Assembly (NCBI GenBank): GCA_963170055.1
Contig: CAUJGJ010000444.1
Span: 6,593,118-6,657,117, forward strand
Length of the DNA: 64,000 bases
Origin: Halisarca cf. caerulea
Lineage: Eukaryota > Porifera > Demospongiae > Chondrillida > Halisarcidae
Reading direction: 5' to 3'
Of the stretch, positions 31,635-44,256 are shown in pieces; positions within the stretch are counted from its first letter, which is position 1, and every line of letters begins with the position of its first letter. The notes beneath the pieces were generated by a model. It had not been told where the DNA came from and did no database searches. It saw only the letters and a program-made list of their open reading frames with translations. Both the position numbers and the translations under genes were made by a program.

Positions 31635-32332
31635 ACACACTCACCGCATGTGGGACATGTCCAAAATCTCCCTAATGTGCTAACTAGCTGAAATTTTGGC
31701 GAAAACATTACTGAAATGGCTTCGAATCATGTGACATACGCGTGACATTCTGTGACATTTTTTGTTTAGGAGCAAGCTAGATCGATAGCGCTGTGTGGCA
31801 ATTCATCGTGAATTTGGTTCTTTTAAGCCTTTATCTGAGGAGAAACAGTGTCAAGCACGTATATTTGTACATTTACTAACTTTTCCATGTGGAGGCATTG
31901 ACAATTCCACTCCAAAGCCGAGATCTGTAATAACAACCCTCAAACAGCAAAATTCAAGCTGTTGTAACTTGCGACAGGAGTAAAGGTTCTTTTGCCTCCA
32001 CATGGAAAAGTTGTATATTACAAATGGCTCCAAGTTGGCACCCATAAGCCGTCTTAAGCTTGTTCCTTCACATTGCGCTCAGCCGAAAACCAGAATTTCG
32101 AAGGACATCCAGATAGGTCACAGGCCAGCATGTGACAGAGATAAATGTGACGACAGAAAACGTCACTAAACTTGTATTCGGTATTCGTATGCGCTCGAAT
32201 ATCAGCTTGAGTCACAAGATAAATGTGTGACTAATAACTTGTAGGCGCTGAAAAATAACATTTTATCACTATGCAAACTGGGAAGCTCTATCATAACAAA
32301 TCTGGACATGTCTCACATGCGGTGGTGTGTGT
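31635..32332. mobile_element. MITE with about 32 bp inverted ends
   Basis: Left end CACACTCACCGCATGTGGGACATGTCC (31636 onward). The right complement has ACCACCGCATGTGAGACATGTCC. An inner perfect 18 bp inverted pair, AACTTTTCCATGTGGAGG at about 31878 and its complement at about 31996, lies within. No coding capacity. Confidence 0.7.
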
Positions 32333-32508
32333 GAAGGGTGTTGTGTGTTAGGGTGGTGCATAATATTATGAACATACATGGCCACAACAACAGAGCCTCC
32401 AACTGCACGGATTTATCCGTGTTTTTACGGAAATGGACTCTAATAAATGGATCACGGGTATTGAAAGGATAACCACGGATATTGATTACCTCGTGCTAGG
32501 TAAATAAA

Positions 32509-35500
32509 ATGGCTACCTCTGAGCCACAGCATGATTTAGTGGAGTCTGAAGTCGAATACTTTCAACAGTCTGAGACTGAGGATGAACGGTCAGAATCTAA
32601 CCCAGTTCCAAAGAAGCGCAGGATCTCCGTATGCAAGTTCAAGCACAGTTGGTCGCTGCCCGCACACATTTCGCCCAGTTCGAAAGGAGCATCTTTTGCC
32701 TACTGCCGCCTTTGTTCTAGCCACTTTTCCATTTCGCATGGGGGGTTTAACGACATAAAACGGCATGTTTCAGGATCAGTGCATCTACAGAGACTCAGGA
32801 GTTTGCGCGGAAGTTCAAGCATCACTTGGTTTATGCCGAAGGACACCACAGATCACCAGCGTTCCGTAATTTCGGCTGAAGTACAAATGGCAAACTTCAT
32901 TGCACTGCACAACTTGTTGTTTCAAACAGCTGACCACTTGTCCGACTTGTTTTCAAAGATGTTTCCAGATTCAAAGATTGCTGCCGATTTTGCTTGTAAA
33001 CATACCAAGACAAAAGCAATCTGTTGTGATGCCTTGGATCCATATTACAAAAAGCCCGTTGTTGAGTTCGCCAAAACATCACCATTTAACTTACTTTGTG
33101 ATGAGTCAAATGACAAAGGAGCAGCTGTAAAACTCCTTACTATTCTTGTACGTTTTTTCGATTCAGTCCATGGCCACGGGCTCGTTATAGTTGGGCTGGC
33201 AAAACCAGAAAAAATGGCTGCCGCTTGGAAGCGGTTATAAATATATCGGATTTTTTAGTTTAGAACAACATTTTTGTAGCTCTTCGAATCTGTTATATGT
33301 TCATTGACTATATATCGAAATGTTAGTGTACAAGATATAAATGTATCTCTTTTCAGAAAATCTAAAACAAGCTCAGAAAAAGTGGTATGTTTTGCAATAA
33401 ACGTGGATGTCCGGACGTGTAGATGCTTACAAACAGCTACAAGATTGGTATGAGATGAAAGAGAAAAATTTACTCTATAAACTATTCGTGAGCGGGAAAA
33501 ATATAATCCTTCCTGAAACACTTATAAGAAAAAATGTACTTTTGTGGCTAAAAAATGTGAAAATTAGACTTTAAAATGGTTACAACTTTAGTGTACCTGG
33601 TTATATCTTCTCCGCTCACCAAATATACGTCTACACAACTATTTTGAAACCAACAATATCTTCTTTGAAGGGTATGATGGCCATCTAAACGTCCGGATCC
33701 CACGATTTTTATAAACTTGGTTGCAAGCGACCATTTAACTGTGACGTTGCGCATGCGTAGAATGTCGTCACCAAGCGCGTACACGATTAATGCCATGGAT
33801 ACTCGCGGATACTAATCCGCCGGATACTTTAGTCTTTTGTCGACACTTCTTTTCACCGAATCTTCAGCGGAAGGTTTGATCAATCGATCTTCGAGTCTTA
33901 TCGGTAAGTTCTTGATACTTTCATGTTTTTTCATGGCGTGTACTGGTTGTCCTCTAGGCGTAATAACAAAAGAGTAACTGTTGGCTTGCCACAGCGTATT
34001 GGTAATCGTGATTCTGGCAATGTTTGAATTCAAGTTGACTCTAGTCTAGTAGTAGTTGGATTGGGGTCTTAATATCTTGTTTTGCCTGTTCAGTGTGACT
34101 TTCGTGCGGCTTTTGATGATGTATAAATACGATTCACTTCAGCTGATTCGCGCATCGTGATGTATGGTGATACATTCCTTAAATTCCAGTACTTTGTCAC
34201 CTAAAATCCCCGATCTCGGAGCCCGACTATAATGGCCCTGTGGGTGTTGTTGTCACTCGTCACCTTGACACTGTCGCAGTAACAGACCTAACTGCCACAG
34301 GAATATTCACTGGTTTGGAGGGCACCCTACAGAAGTACGACATTCCTTTCAGTAACATGATCAGCTTCACATCGGACACCTGCAGCGTGATGAAAGGCGT
34401 GCGAAAGGGTGTTATAGCCCACTTGCGTGAAAGGCAACCTAAAGTCATTGACATATACTGCACCTGTCATGTTGTCAGCCTGAGTGTAAAAGCTGCAACT
34501 AAGGCACTACCGCTAAAGGTTGATGAGCTTCTGGTGGATATTTCCTACCATTTCTACCACTCTGTGAAAAGACAGGAGTCTCTCAAGGACTTTGCTGTTT
34601 TTTGCAGTACGGAGTATAAGTCCATTTTGAAGCACTGCAAGACAAGATGGCTTTCACTGACAAGATCCATCAAACGTGTGCTGGATATGTGGGAGCCGCT
34701 CCGTTCTTACTTCAGCAGCCATCCAGATGTTGAGAAACAGGGCAAAGTCAAGTCTATTGAGACTCTCCTGAGGCAACCTCTGACAAAGGCTTGGCTGCTG
34801 TTTCTTTCCACCCTCCTTCCGGTTTTCGATAAGTTCAATGTATTCTTTCAAACATCAGCCACAGCAACCATTCACAGGCTCCATGCTGAGAGCGAACGCC
34901 TTCTGAAGACAGTGCTGTCTTTTTTCATCAAGCCAAGCGTACTCCGTGCAGTTCCTGTCACAGAGGTAATATACATGGACCAAAGTTGCCACGTAGCAAA
35001 TGAGGACATCTACGTAGGAGATGAAGCTGCAGCTCTTCTTCATCATCTCTTTGACGAAGGAGAAGATATTCAGGACTTCTACAGTGCGGTTCTGCGCTTC
35101 TATCAAGCCTTTGTTAAGAAACATTTAAAGTCTTTTGATTTTAAATCTGAAATCCTCCATTCTCTTGCTTTTCTTGATCCACTCAAGAGCCAAAGTATGT
35201 CTGCAGCAACATTCAACCAGATTCAAAAGTGTTTTGCAATTGATTTCGACAAATCAGCAGTCAATCTGGAATTCCGGGAGTTTGCTGTTGACTCAGATGT
35301 ACATGCAGCCACAGCGAATTGCAATGCTGTGTCCTTTTGGATGGCGGTTCTCCAGATGAAATCTCCCATGGGGGAGCGGAAGTATGAGAACCTGGCCACT
35401 TTGGCCTTGCAGCTCTTAGCCATCCCTTCATCCAATGCAGACAGTGAGAGGGTGTTCAGTCTTGTCCGTAGAGTAAAAACAGATTTTAGAGCATCTCTTA

Positions 35501-35640
35501 CACCAGAAACACTGTCTTCACTGATCGGGTGCCACTTCAACAACATAAATGCCAACTGTTGTCAAGTTGCAAAACTTGATGATGCCTTGTTGAAAAAAGC
35601 CAAAACTTGTACTCGTGAGAGGAACTTGAGTAACAAGTAA
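32509..35640 (+). pseudogene. hAT transposase with BED zinc finger, interrupted
   Basis: Part 1 (32509-33177) has an acidic N-terminus, a basic NLS-like KKRR and a BED finger (YCRLC, then HVSGSVH), followed by the LLCDESNDKG segment that begins the RNase H-like fold. Part 2 (34239-35640) has SFTSDTCSVMKG, CTCHVVSLSVKAA, KTRWLSLTRS and, near the C-terminus, the hAT dimerisation motif SNADSERVFSLVRRVK. Between them lies copy 2 of the CATTATAG family. The flanking codons continue in frame (VHG then VVVT) once the insert and a short duplication are set aside. No other stop is seen, so insertion is the main lesion. Confidence 0.82.
33178..34238. mobile_element. Non-autonomous element, CATTATAG family, copy 2
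   Basis: Left end GGGCTCGTTATAGTTGGGCT, right complement GGGCCATTATAGTCGGGCT with the same GGGGATTTTAGGTGACAAAG block inside. The inner inverted pair GTCCGGACGTGTAGATG (33409) and CATCTAAACGTCCGG (33684) is the same module as in copies 1 and 3. Confidence 0.78.
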
Positions 35641-35900
35641 ACACTATTCAATTTGATCACATCATTACTGTAATTACAAACATTTACTGACTTTGTCTAT
35701 GTGTGTCATTGTTTTATTAATGTTCGTTATTGATTTCCACATCAATATTATTATTCAGTATATTATATTTTGGGATATACACGACATTGCTAAACCCATG
35801 CGCTGAAAAAAAATTTTCACTGATAATCCTCAGAAAACACTGATATTACATTGACCTGTCACTGAATAGCAATCTTACAGGTTGGAGGCTCTGCAACAAT

Positions 35901-36299
35901 ACTGAATACAAGTAGCTGAAGAGGATACATATCCAAAGACAGTGAGTCCCACATAAACAAGGTACCCAATGAAAATAACCACAGCGCCGGTGTACGGTGG
36001 TGGCTTGGTTAAGCAGGAAAAAACACAAAATGACATTTGTGCAATATCATTCCATACATGCCTACGTATGTACGAACACACATACAAAAAAGTCACACAC
36101 ATGCAAAAAAGCATAAAGTCATGTGTGTACATTCACAAATGAATCAGCAACAGCTAGCCAAGAAGCGAAAGAACCATCCAAACCAAGCAGCTGTGAGCAA
36201 TGAACAGAATATTAAGTACATTTAAAGACACATGCAAGAGTATCATGAAGCGAAAGAATTGAACAAAAAGAACTCTAAAGTCTGCAAGAGTACCTATTG
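35901..36299. other. No feature recognised
   Basis: Sequence between the hAT end and the minisatellite. Short frames on both strands have no recognisable content. Confidence 0.4.
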
Positions 36300-36695
36300 T
36301 ACTACCACACACACACAACACCCTTCACACACACCACCCTACACACGCAACACCCCTCACACACACCACCCTACACACGCAACACCCTTTACACAATCCA
36401 CCCTACACACACACCACCCTTCACACACACCACCCTTCACACACACCACCCTAGACACACAACACCCTACACACACAACACCCTACACACACACACAACA
36501 CCCTTCACACACACCACCCTACACACACAACACCCTTCACACACACCATGCACCGTACACACATAACACCCTTCACACACACCACCTTACACATATTACC
36601 ACGTACAAACCACCCTATACACACCACCATGTACACACACATCACCCTATATACACCACCCTGTACACATACCATCATGTCACACCACCTGTTCG
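36300..36695. repeat. Minisatellite of ACACACCACCCTT-type units
   Basis: Units of about 15 bp (CACACACCACCCTACACAC and variants with AACACCC) run for about 390 bp. The Thr/His/Pro frame across it (36232-36705) is a composition artefact. It sits exactly at the broken 5' edge of the gypsy fragment. Confidence 0.9.
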
Positions 36696-36705
36696 AAGCT
36701 CATAA

Positions 36706-38180
36706 TCTTTTGCACGAGGGGATGGCCAGGTAAGAGTACACTTTCAGCAGACATCCTACCCTACTGGTCAGTGCAAGGAGAGCTCACCCTCCACAACAAC
36801 CTACTTCTTCGCGGCAGTCACATAGTCATCCCAGACCGACTCCGCAGAGAAACTCTGGAAAAGATCCACAATGGACATCAAGGCATTCGTAAGTGTCAAC
36901 TTCGAGTTTCCCTAGCTGTTTGGTGGCCTGGAGTGAAACAGCAGATTGAGCAATTGGTGCAAAGCTGTCCAGTGTGCACCAAGGAAAGTGAAGTACGCAA
37001 ACAGCCATTGATGCCAACTCCACTGCCACAGCACCCATGGGAGAAGGTTGCCTCTGACTTGTTCGAGTTGAACGGAAATACCTACTTGCTTGTGGTAGAC
37101 TACTTCTCCCGTTACGTAGAAGTGCAGACAATGACTACAACCACTTTATCAAGCATCATTCGCTCCCTCAAGTCCATTTTCTCCAGACATGGCATACCTG
37201 CAACTCACATCACAGATAATGGACCACAGTACAGTTCTCAGGAGATGAAGGACTTTACACAGCAGTATAATTTCGAACATATCACCAGCAGTCTTTATTA
37301 TCCCAAAAGCAATGGGATGGCCGAACGCATGGTCAAGACGGTGAAAGGCCTTATTGGGAAATCACAGGACCCCTACATGGCCTTGCTAGCTTACCGAAGT
37401 ACTCCTCTGCCTTGGTGTGGTCTCAGCCCTGCCCAACTGTTGATGGGTAGACAGTTGAAGACGGATGTCCCACAGCTCCCAGATTCTCTCGTGCCAGAGT
37501 GGCCATATTTAGCTGACTTTCGTAAGAAGGATCAAGAAGCCAAACGGAAACAGAAGCAGCAATACGATCAGCGTCATCGCATCCGTGAACTTTCACCACT
37601 TCCGCGAGAGGAATCTGTTTGGGTCCGAACCCAAAACAGAACTGAGGCTGGTCAAGTCATCCGTCCAGCACACACGCCAAGATCCTATCTTGTTCAGACT
37701 CAGTTTGGTACCATTCGACGTAACCAGGCTCATCTGGTCAACCGCCCCACTGACAGTACATCAGACCCCGAGGTCACTGATGATAACACCCAGCATCGTA
37801 TTGTGACTCGCTCACAAACTGGAGCTCGCATTGGATCACCTAGATTATCCTACTGGAGAAAGGGAGATGTGGTGGACTGTTAACTATAATCCATATATGT
37901 GTGTATTCTTGTGTCCCAGAATAGTAACTGTAACTTACTGCATGTAGTGTTAAGTGTTTATTGTACCTAATAGGGAACCATTCATGTGTGCTATCACGTG
38001 TTTGTATCACCACGTGTTGAGTTGAATTATTGGAGACACACGAGTGAACTGAAGTGTTCGATCGACATCGTCCAAATAGTCATACAAGGAGGAGAAGAGA
38101 ACGCCTTTTGCGAGTATGTGCTTCAAATAGAATAATTAATTTGTTTACTCTGAACTACATACATTCAGGTTACTGCATGC
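36706..38180 (+). mobile_element. 5'-truncated Ty3/gypsy retrotransposon with probable 3' LTR
   Basis: Gypsy polyprotein sequence begins abruptly next to the minisatellite (GWPGKSTLSADILPYWS), includes a full integrase and runs into a purine-rich tract (AAAGGGAGATGTGGTGGAC) followed by TGTTAAC at 37878, a normal 3' LTR start. The LTR end is uncertain; about 38180 is a guess. No gag, protease or RT is present. Confidence 0.7.
36741..37883 (+). pseudogene. Gypsy integrase, C-terminal part of a polyprotein
   Basis: Open from the truncation point; the ATG-like start at 36771 is not a true start. HHCC zinc domain: HNGHQGI with its second His, then LVQSCPVC. Core triad: D in VASDLFELNG, D in ITDNGPQY, E in SNGMAERMVK. 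The C-terminus has a QQYDQRHR segment and a basic RIVTRSQTGARIG tail before the stop, which lies inside the LTR start. Integrase joins retroelement DNA to the chromosome. The frame is free of stops, so the copy is young or was truncated recently. Confidence 0.82.
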
Positions 38181-38476
38181 TACGTGTATACCTATGCATG
38201 TTATGTATTATTTTAGAGTGCATGTTTTCAAAGGTTTAGATATAGAATTACTGTAGTTTCATTTGTTAAGGGGAAAGTACTTAATATCTCATAGAGAGGA
38301 TGTGGGAAAAATGGCTGCCAATATGTACATTGGGTCTAGTTTGTTCATTCCCACATATAAATGTCTCTATATGTAGTATGTAGTTGGTCTCAATGACTCA
38401 TATACTCACCATAATCAGGATTTATTATAATATTATTGTTTTAGCATTGTACTTTCTCTTTGTTTTTTAATTGTAG

Positions 38477-38722
38477 AAGCTTGCCCAAAGAAAATCTGAA
38501 ATTGCTAAAGTTCACTTTCGAAGTGAGAATGCCAAGAAGGAGTGGAGTAAGATCTTGACAGCAGAATATATATCAAGTGATGAGAGTGGACTAGAGGAGG
38601 ATGATGATGCCCTGGTCGTCCATCAGCTTCCTTGGCGGGCAAGAGCCATTTCTGAGTTATTCAAACTCCAGCACACAATTGGCACACTCACTATCGTTCA
38701 GTGTGCACCTAAGTTCTACTGA
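38477..38722 (+). CDS. Isolated terminal exon of unknown gene
   Basis: After an AATTGTAG acceptor, 81 codons run to a TGA. Content: basic start, then EYISSDESGLEEDDDALVVH, then QLPWRARAISELFKLQ. The acidic run followed by LPWR is distinctive and recurs, as far as I recall, in uncharacterised invertebrate genes linked to mobile elements. No upstream exon was found in 38181-38476. Confidence 0.4.
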   Translation, partial: KLAQRKSEIAKVHFRSENAKKEWSKILTAEYISSDESGLEEDDDALVVHQLPWRARAISELFKLQHTIGTLTIVQCAPKFY

Positions 38723-39239
38723 ATCCTGATCATTGCCAATATTATTATGCACTCTTGATCCAAGATATTCTGCTGAATGTCACCCTGTACATGCTGGTAC
38801 CATAGATTCTGAAACACAAGTTGGTATCAATCATGCACTGTTCTAAAAACCATATGCATCCTATCATTTAAAATCAGCTAAATTATAATGTGCTCAGTTT
38901 TTTGTGATATCAAGTCAGTATGACAAGATGTGCTGAAACAGTATTGACATTCTAATTTTTACTGAGGTGAGATGTGACCCATGTATAACCCTCTTTACCT
39001 CCGCTAATACTAAAAAAAGTACCCATTTTGCGAATTGTCGTAGGGCAAACTAAAAAACCCAAACAGCCAATCTTGATATCAAAGTGAAGCACAGGATGCG
39101 ATGAATACAAATAATAAGTTCCTATGCAAAATGTAATATAACTGGTCCAGCCCCTTATTTAACAGGTGCTTATCAAACGACCGAGTCACTGCGAAAATAT
39201 CCGTAAAATATCGTTTACCCTCAGTAATCGTGCTTCAAA
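38723..39239. other. No feature recognised
   Basis: AT-rich sequence before the piggyBac-like gene. It may contain that element's left end, but no TTAA-flanked terminal repeat was identified. Confidence 0.4.
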
Positions 39240-41480
39240 ATGGCTGCTCGAAGTAAATATTTTACTACTGAAGAGGTGGTAACACTGTACGCAGAAGGCA
39301 ATCCACTGAATAATGACACTAGAACGTTGGAAATGACATTCACCAAATATCAAGGGGTAACTATTGAAGATTCCAACAACGAAAGACAAGAAATGCCAAA
39401 CTATGATGGAAGTCACAGTAGCAAAGTTTCATCAACGGATGATAGTTTGTCAGATAATTTGTGTACTATTCAGGAAGAAGAATCGAACCTATCTAAAAGG
39501 CAGTCAGGCAGCGCCCAAAGCTTACCCAAAGATGCAGATAGGAATGAATTGTCAACTGTGCAGGTGGATACAAACCCATGGGAATCGTCAGAGACATCAG
39601 ACAGCTCCCTCGAAGAATCATCAACAGATAGGTCCACGTACTGATTCCAATGAAACTGAGTCTGAAGAATCAGACCAGCCTGTTGTTGTAAGAGAACGTG
39701 GTCGAGGAAATAGCCGTAGTCATGGACGTGGTCAGGGGAGTAGTCATGGACGTTGACGTGGCCAAGGGAACAGGCGTGGACGTGGTCAAGGGAATAGTCA
39801 AAGATATATCACTCCTGTCACTGATGAAGAAGTGGAATGTAACATTCCGCCTTCAAGCTCAACCCCTATAACTAGCACTGGTGAGAATGCTGGTAATATG
39901 ATGCTTAGTGCTCAAGGTACAAATGTACATGCACGTGGTAGAGGTAATAGACTCAACAATTATGTGGATTTGCTACCACAAGAGGCAAAGCCATGCAGTG
40001 AAGAAGACAGAGAATTCCGTTGGTGTGATGAATTTTTGCCTCTACGAGATCCTGGACCACATCTTCCATTTGCAGATGACCATACCCCTTCAGAGCTTGA
40101 ACTTGTCCGTTTGTTTATCAGTGATGATGTAGTGCAATACCTGGTGGAGGCTACAAATTTGTATGCGGAGGGAAAGAAAGAACTGAAGAAAGCAATGTAC
40201 CTATCCTTCAAACCCACTGTTTTAGACGAAGACGAAATGATGAGATATATTGCAGTATTACTGCTTCTGAGCATCAACAATGTGAGGAATTACAAGCAAG
40301 CATGGAATGCAAGAAGTGCACAGGTTAGTTTCAACACAAATCAAAAGAAAAGTAGTGTATACTGTCGTAACCATTATATATTTTTTCACATAGGTTCTTA
40401 TCCATCTGAATAGTTTGATGACTCGTAACCGCTTTAAAGCTATCAATGCATTTTTTTCACGCGGCTAAACCAGAGGAGGAGGCTGCTGATACTGCGGATC
40501 CTCTCAAGAAGATTCGGTGGATGCATAATTGTATCAAGAGGAAGTGCACTGAGCTTTATCATCCCCTTCATGAATTGTCTATTGATGAACAAATGGTAAA
40601 GTCGAAGGCTCACAGTCATTTTAGGCAGTATATCCAGAATAAGTCCACAAAATGGGGCTTCAAGTATTGGATCATCGCTGATGCATCAGGATATACCATT
40701 GACTATGATTTGTACTGTGGTCGACACAGAGCCAATGTCATTTCTAAGCATGGCCTGGCTTACGATGTCGTAATGGAGCTAGTGAACTCATTCCAGCACC
40801 AAGGATATTTCATTTTTTTGGCAACTTTTACACTAGCCCTGCATTGCTGAAGGCTCTACTAGAAAAGGAAATTAGAGCAACCGGTACACTGAGGATCAAT
40901 AAACGGGGGCAACAGACAACGTTCCCAACTCAGTTGTACAGCTCCACAATGCACTCCAAAGATTGTATGTCCCTCGGGGTGAAGGCTTCTACATTTGAAT
41001 GGAGAACGAAGTCTATGTGTGCTGGCGTGACAATCGGTGTGTCACAATTGTATCCAACTGTTACCCCGGTTACAGTGAAGGAACTATCAAGAAAAGAGGT
41101 GTCAATCAATCAGGAGCATATGAGCTGTTGGACCTCCCTTTACCATCACCTGTAAAACTGTTTTATGGGTGGAGTTGACATGTCAGATCAACTAATCAGT
41201 TACCATTGTATCATAAGACAGACAAAGAAGTATTCCAATGATACCCAATTCGACTCGACCCTTTCTGCATAACAGTGCTTCCTACAAAAATTGCACAACA
41301 CATGTTTTAACCCGTTTCTGGGTGATTATGCAAGAATGTTGAATTATTGCGCAATTTCGGCACCACTAGAAGATGTAGGGCTTCTCTGTGATCATTTTGG
41401 TGTACAGCTTTCTTACATTCAGTCATCAAAAAGCTTAGCAAAGCCTTCTTATCTAGCTTCCTACCATAATAACTGAATGT
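39240..41480 (+). pseudogene. piggyBac-type transposase, decayed
   Basis: The N-terminus (39240-39640) is acidic and Ser-rich. A frameshift near 39630 leads to an RGRG-rich stretch with a TGA at 39754-39756, then HARGRGNRLNNYVDLL. The DDE_Tnp_1_7 domain starts near 40080 (ELELVRLFISDDVVQYLVEA). An intron at about 40327-40393 (CACAG|GTTAG to CATAG) is likely. Then come FHAAKPEEEAADTADPLKK, ELSIDEQMVKSKAHSHFRQY and STKWGFKYWIIADASGY, the core piggyBac signatures with D in SIDEQM. A further shift before GNFYTSPALLKALL replaces the usual DNFYT Asp by Gly, so a catalytic residue is lost. The C-terminal Cys-rich domain is not clear. Confidence 0.75.
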
Positions 41481-41769
41481 ATGGGGAGGTAATGAGGGAT
41501 AAAGAACTTAGGACTGGTATATGTGAAACTCATTAGAGGAAAGATACTATATTGCCAGAGATGCCAACTCTCACACATTATGCACATTATGCACATTATG
41601 CGTGAGACTCACACATCCAGGCCTGATCTCACTCTCTCACACACACAAGGCCATGATCTCACTCATTTTGGGTTTGACCTACAGTTTGAGTATTATGACC
41701 TAATAATTATTTATAGTCTTTCTATCCTTGCATGTGATCAGGTTACAGACACCCTAATCAGCTAGTGAC
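41481..41769. other. Short spacer with a (CACATTATG)3 run
   Basis: Three 9 bp units at about 41575-41600, otherwise no feature. TAA at 41770-41772 is the Harbinger 2 target duplication. Confidence 0.4.
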
Positions 41770-41911
41770 TAAGGCTGCATTTACACGGCGACGGTTTTCT
41801 GTCGAAAAACGCTTTCGTAACGTTTTTGTAATTATATTCATGGGTGACGTCACAAACGTTTTCGGCTGTTTACACGGAAACGATAGTGTGATTATTTCCA
41901 GAGTTGAGAAG

Positions 41912-42885
41912 ATGGCGAAGAGATCTGTGCAAACAGCGGAGAAGGAGAAGAACTCGTTTCAGTGGACTGACGAGGAAGCCGAACTGCTTCTGCAAGTAAC
42001 GTACGAATACAAGCTGCACCATCCTGGCGAAAGTACAGACTGGGAGAAAGTAGCCACAAAATACGCGGACATTCTCAAACGGTTCCAGGAGCAGCTACCA
42101 TCTGGCCAAGAAGAACGCGCTGAACCAAACAAAGAATATCCGCACAAGCCAGAAGATATAACGTTAAAATTCTAACATCAAAGCTAAAAGCGATTAGAAC
42201 GAAGTTCAGCCAGGCAGTGGATTCAGGGAAGAAAAGCGGGGATGGCAGAGTAGTGTTCTGCTACTTTGAATTGTGCAACAAGATTTGGGGTGGGTCACCT
42301 GCCACCAACCAGATTTCTGGGGGCCTAGAGAGCTCGGATCTACTACAGGAAACCGAGTCACTACAGCAGGTGGAGCTAGGCAGTGGAGAGGACATCCATC
42401 GTCAAGAAGAGACATCTGATGCCCCTGGTAGTTCAGGTGTGCATGAGGAGACAGAAGACAGAAGGGATACCGAAGTATCTGCGGCTACCCAAAGACGAGC
42501 TTTGCTCAATGAGCAGCTTAGTAGCTACCACCACGAAAAACTAAAAACAAAGCTACCAGCTGATGCACAGCTTGTGGATTGCGCGAAAGAAGACCTGCAA
42601 GTGAAAAAGGCCCTTGTTAACCAAATGGAGAAGATGGATGAGAGGTTCATGGTCAACATGACAAAACTATCCACTAATATGGGGCATCTGTCTTCTGCCA
42701 TTTCAGATGGCTTTTCACTTTTGAGAGGATTGCTGCTACCTCCCCAGCAGTCAATGTTGCAACCACCAATGCAGCATTATTCAATGCCTCGAACACCAGT
42801 GCCAAATTTGACATCTCAGCAACCACCAATGCAACAGCAGCCTGCACATGCACCCTGGTGTGGAACAGAGTATGAGGAATTTTGA
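41912..42885 (+). pseudogene. Myb/SANT-like accessory protein of Harbinger 2, one frameshift
   Basis: Starts MAKRSVQTAEKEKNSFQWTD and contains a trihelix-like domain (DEEAELLLQVTYEYK, ESTDWEKVATKYADIL). Near 42160, at an A-rich run, the frame shifts; the second segment goes on with SKLKAIRTKFSQAVDSGKKS, VVFCYFELCNKIWGG, an acidic linker, a coiled helical region (MEKMDERFMVNMTKLSTNMG) and a Gln/Pro/Met-rich end. A single-base indel is enough to explain the break. Role: DNA-binding partner that helps the transposase recognise the ends. Confidence 0.7.
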
Positions 42886-42990
42886 CAATGACACAGATGC
42901 TCTTATTTTATGTTCTATCTATTACATGACATTATACTAGTACAATTCAAAGTTAGTAAATCATGTATGCACATATGTTGTGTTGTCCTT

Positions 42991-44256
42991 CTATGGATCA
43001 AAGTAATTTGTAAGGATTCTTCTGACTTTCTTGCCACCTGACTCGTTACTCTCGTTCCTGCATGTGCTTGTCACAGGCTGAAATTCCTGATCATATGTCA
43101 TACAAGATCTCACTCTTTCCTCGCTGACGCTTTCATTATTATTTTCACAGAAATTGTGCAGAATAAAACAAGCGTATATTACATATGGTAGCTCATCAAT
43201 GTTGATGTCCATGGCTCTCCTTAGAGCTCCAAATCTAGCTTTCAGCCTTCCGAATGCACATTCAATAATGTACCTCGCACTGCAGAGCTTAAGTCCATAA
43301 TACTGTTCCTGCGGAGTTCTACCTCCACCTGCATACTCCTTCATTAGGAAAGGGAGCAGTGGATATGCAGGGTCACCAATCATGAATGCTGGAATGGGAT
43401 CCTCATCATCCAAGATCTGTCTGGGGCATGGCGGGATTTGTCCTGACTTCAGCTTGTGACAAAGATTAGAGTTAGCAAATATACATGCATCATGAACGGA
43501 ACCAGGCCACTTTACAACAACATCCATGAAGCAATATCGGTAATCACAACATGCCTGGATGTTTAGGGAAGGCCAGCCTTTCCGATTGATATAATCAGTT
43601 GGATTCATGGATGGCTCTATGATCTCCACATGTGTTCCATCAATAGCACCAAGGCACTGTGGGACACCATGCACTGAATAAAAATTTTCCACTTTTTCCT
43701 TCACTTCATTCTCAGTCTGTGGTAATGTGATGTACCTTGATCCCATATTAACAGATATTGCTTGAGTTACTCGCCTTATAATTATTGATACTGATGCCCG
43801 GGATATACCAAATGCATTGGCAGTCTTCCGCAACCGGCCCTCGTCTGACAAGTAATAGAGAGTAACAGCTACCTGTTTTTCCACATCAATTGGTTGCCGC
43901 ATGTTAGTTGCTAGCCTTGTAATGAAAGGTCTTAGTTCATCACAAAGTTTATAAAATGTACCTCTGTGCATTCTGAGATTTTCCTTCCATTCCTGTCTCA
44001 CAACTATATCCTGTGTAAACCTTTGCCACCAAGCATCAGTTCTGCCCGGTCTCACCCAAAAAGTCCTTTCTTGTGAAGCTCTACTACGAGTTCTCCTTAC
44101 TGGTCCAGAGAAAGTACACAGAAGACAAAGTTTTCTTCTATGGCACAGGTAAAACGTTGCATAGTAGTTTATCAAAACATTTGCAAGCTGTGCCTGACAA
44201 GTGAGCGTGCATAGGAGAACTACAAGAACAGCAACAATTTTCGACGATTCCATCAC
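42991..44256 (-). CDS. Harbinger transposase (DDE_Tnp_4)
   Basis: 421 codons with no lesion. The start is hydrophobic, then [17 protein letters not shown] and an HTH_Tnp-like region ([19 protein letters not shown]). Catalytic residues: D in [11 protein letters not shown] in [11 protein letters not shown] in [13 protein letters not shown]. The C-terminus ends NYFDP. Close in sequence to the transposase of element 1, so the two belong to one lineage. It converges with the Myb-like gene with about 100 bp between stops. With the partner gene frameshifted, this copy probably depends on a partner supplied elsewhere. Confidence 0.9.
   Translation of the reverse strand: MMESSKIVAVLVVLLCTLTCQAQLANVLINYYATFYLCHRRKLCLLCTFSGPVRRTRSRASQERTFWVRPGRTDAWWQRFTQDIVVRQEWKENLRMHRGTFYKLCDELRPFITRLATNMRQPIDVEKQVAVTLYYLSDEGRLRKTANAFGISRASVSIIIRRVTQAISVNMGSRYITLPQTENEVKEKVENFYSVHGVPQCLGAIDGTHVEIIEPSMNPTDYINRKGWPSLNIQACCDYRYCFMDVVVKWPGSVHDACIFANSNLCHKLKSGQIPPCPRQILDDEDPIPAFMIGDPAYPLLPFLMKEYAGGGRTPQEQYYGLKLCSARYIIECAFGRLKARFGALRRAMDINIDELPYVIYACFILHNFCENNNESVSEERVRSCMTYDQEFQPVTSTCRNESNESGGKKVRRILTNYFDP

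Larger units (their letters stand above)
32391..35893 (+). mobile_element. hAT element
   Basis: Ends AGAGCCTCCAACTGCACGG and, complemented from the right, AGAGCCTCCAACCTGTAAG. Flanks ACAACAAC (32384-32391) and GCAACAAT (35893-35900) match at six of eight bases, fitting an old 8 bp hAT duplication; the boundary can shift by one base. It contains one transposase gene split by a 1.06 kb non-autonomous element. Confidence 0.8.

Noticed and set aside
34260..35555. Minus-strand frames inside the hAT gene
   Set aside because: They are shadows of the plus-strand transposase, which has clear hAT motifs.
35846..36132. Minus-strand frames next to the hAT right end
   Set aside because: No domain, no splice support and partly overlapping the hAT terminal repeat.
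36232..36705. 157-codon Thr/His/Pro frame
   Set aside because: Generated by the ACACACCACCCT minisatellite; the start codon precedes the repeat by chance.
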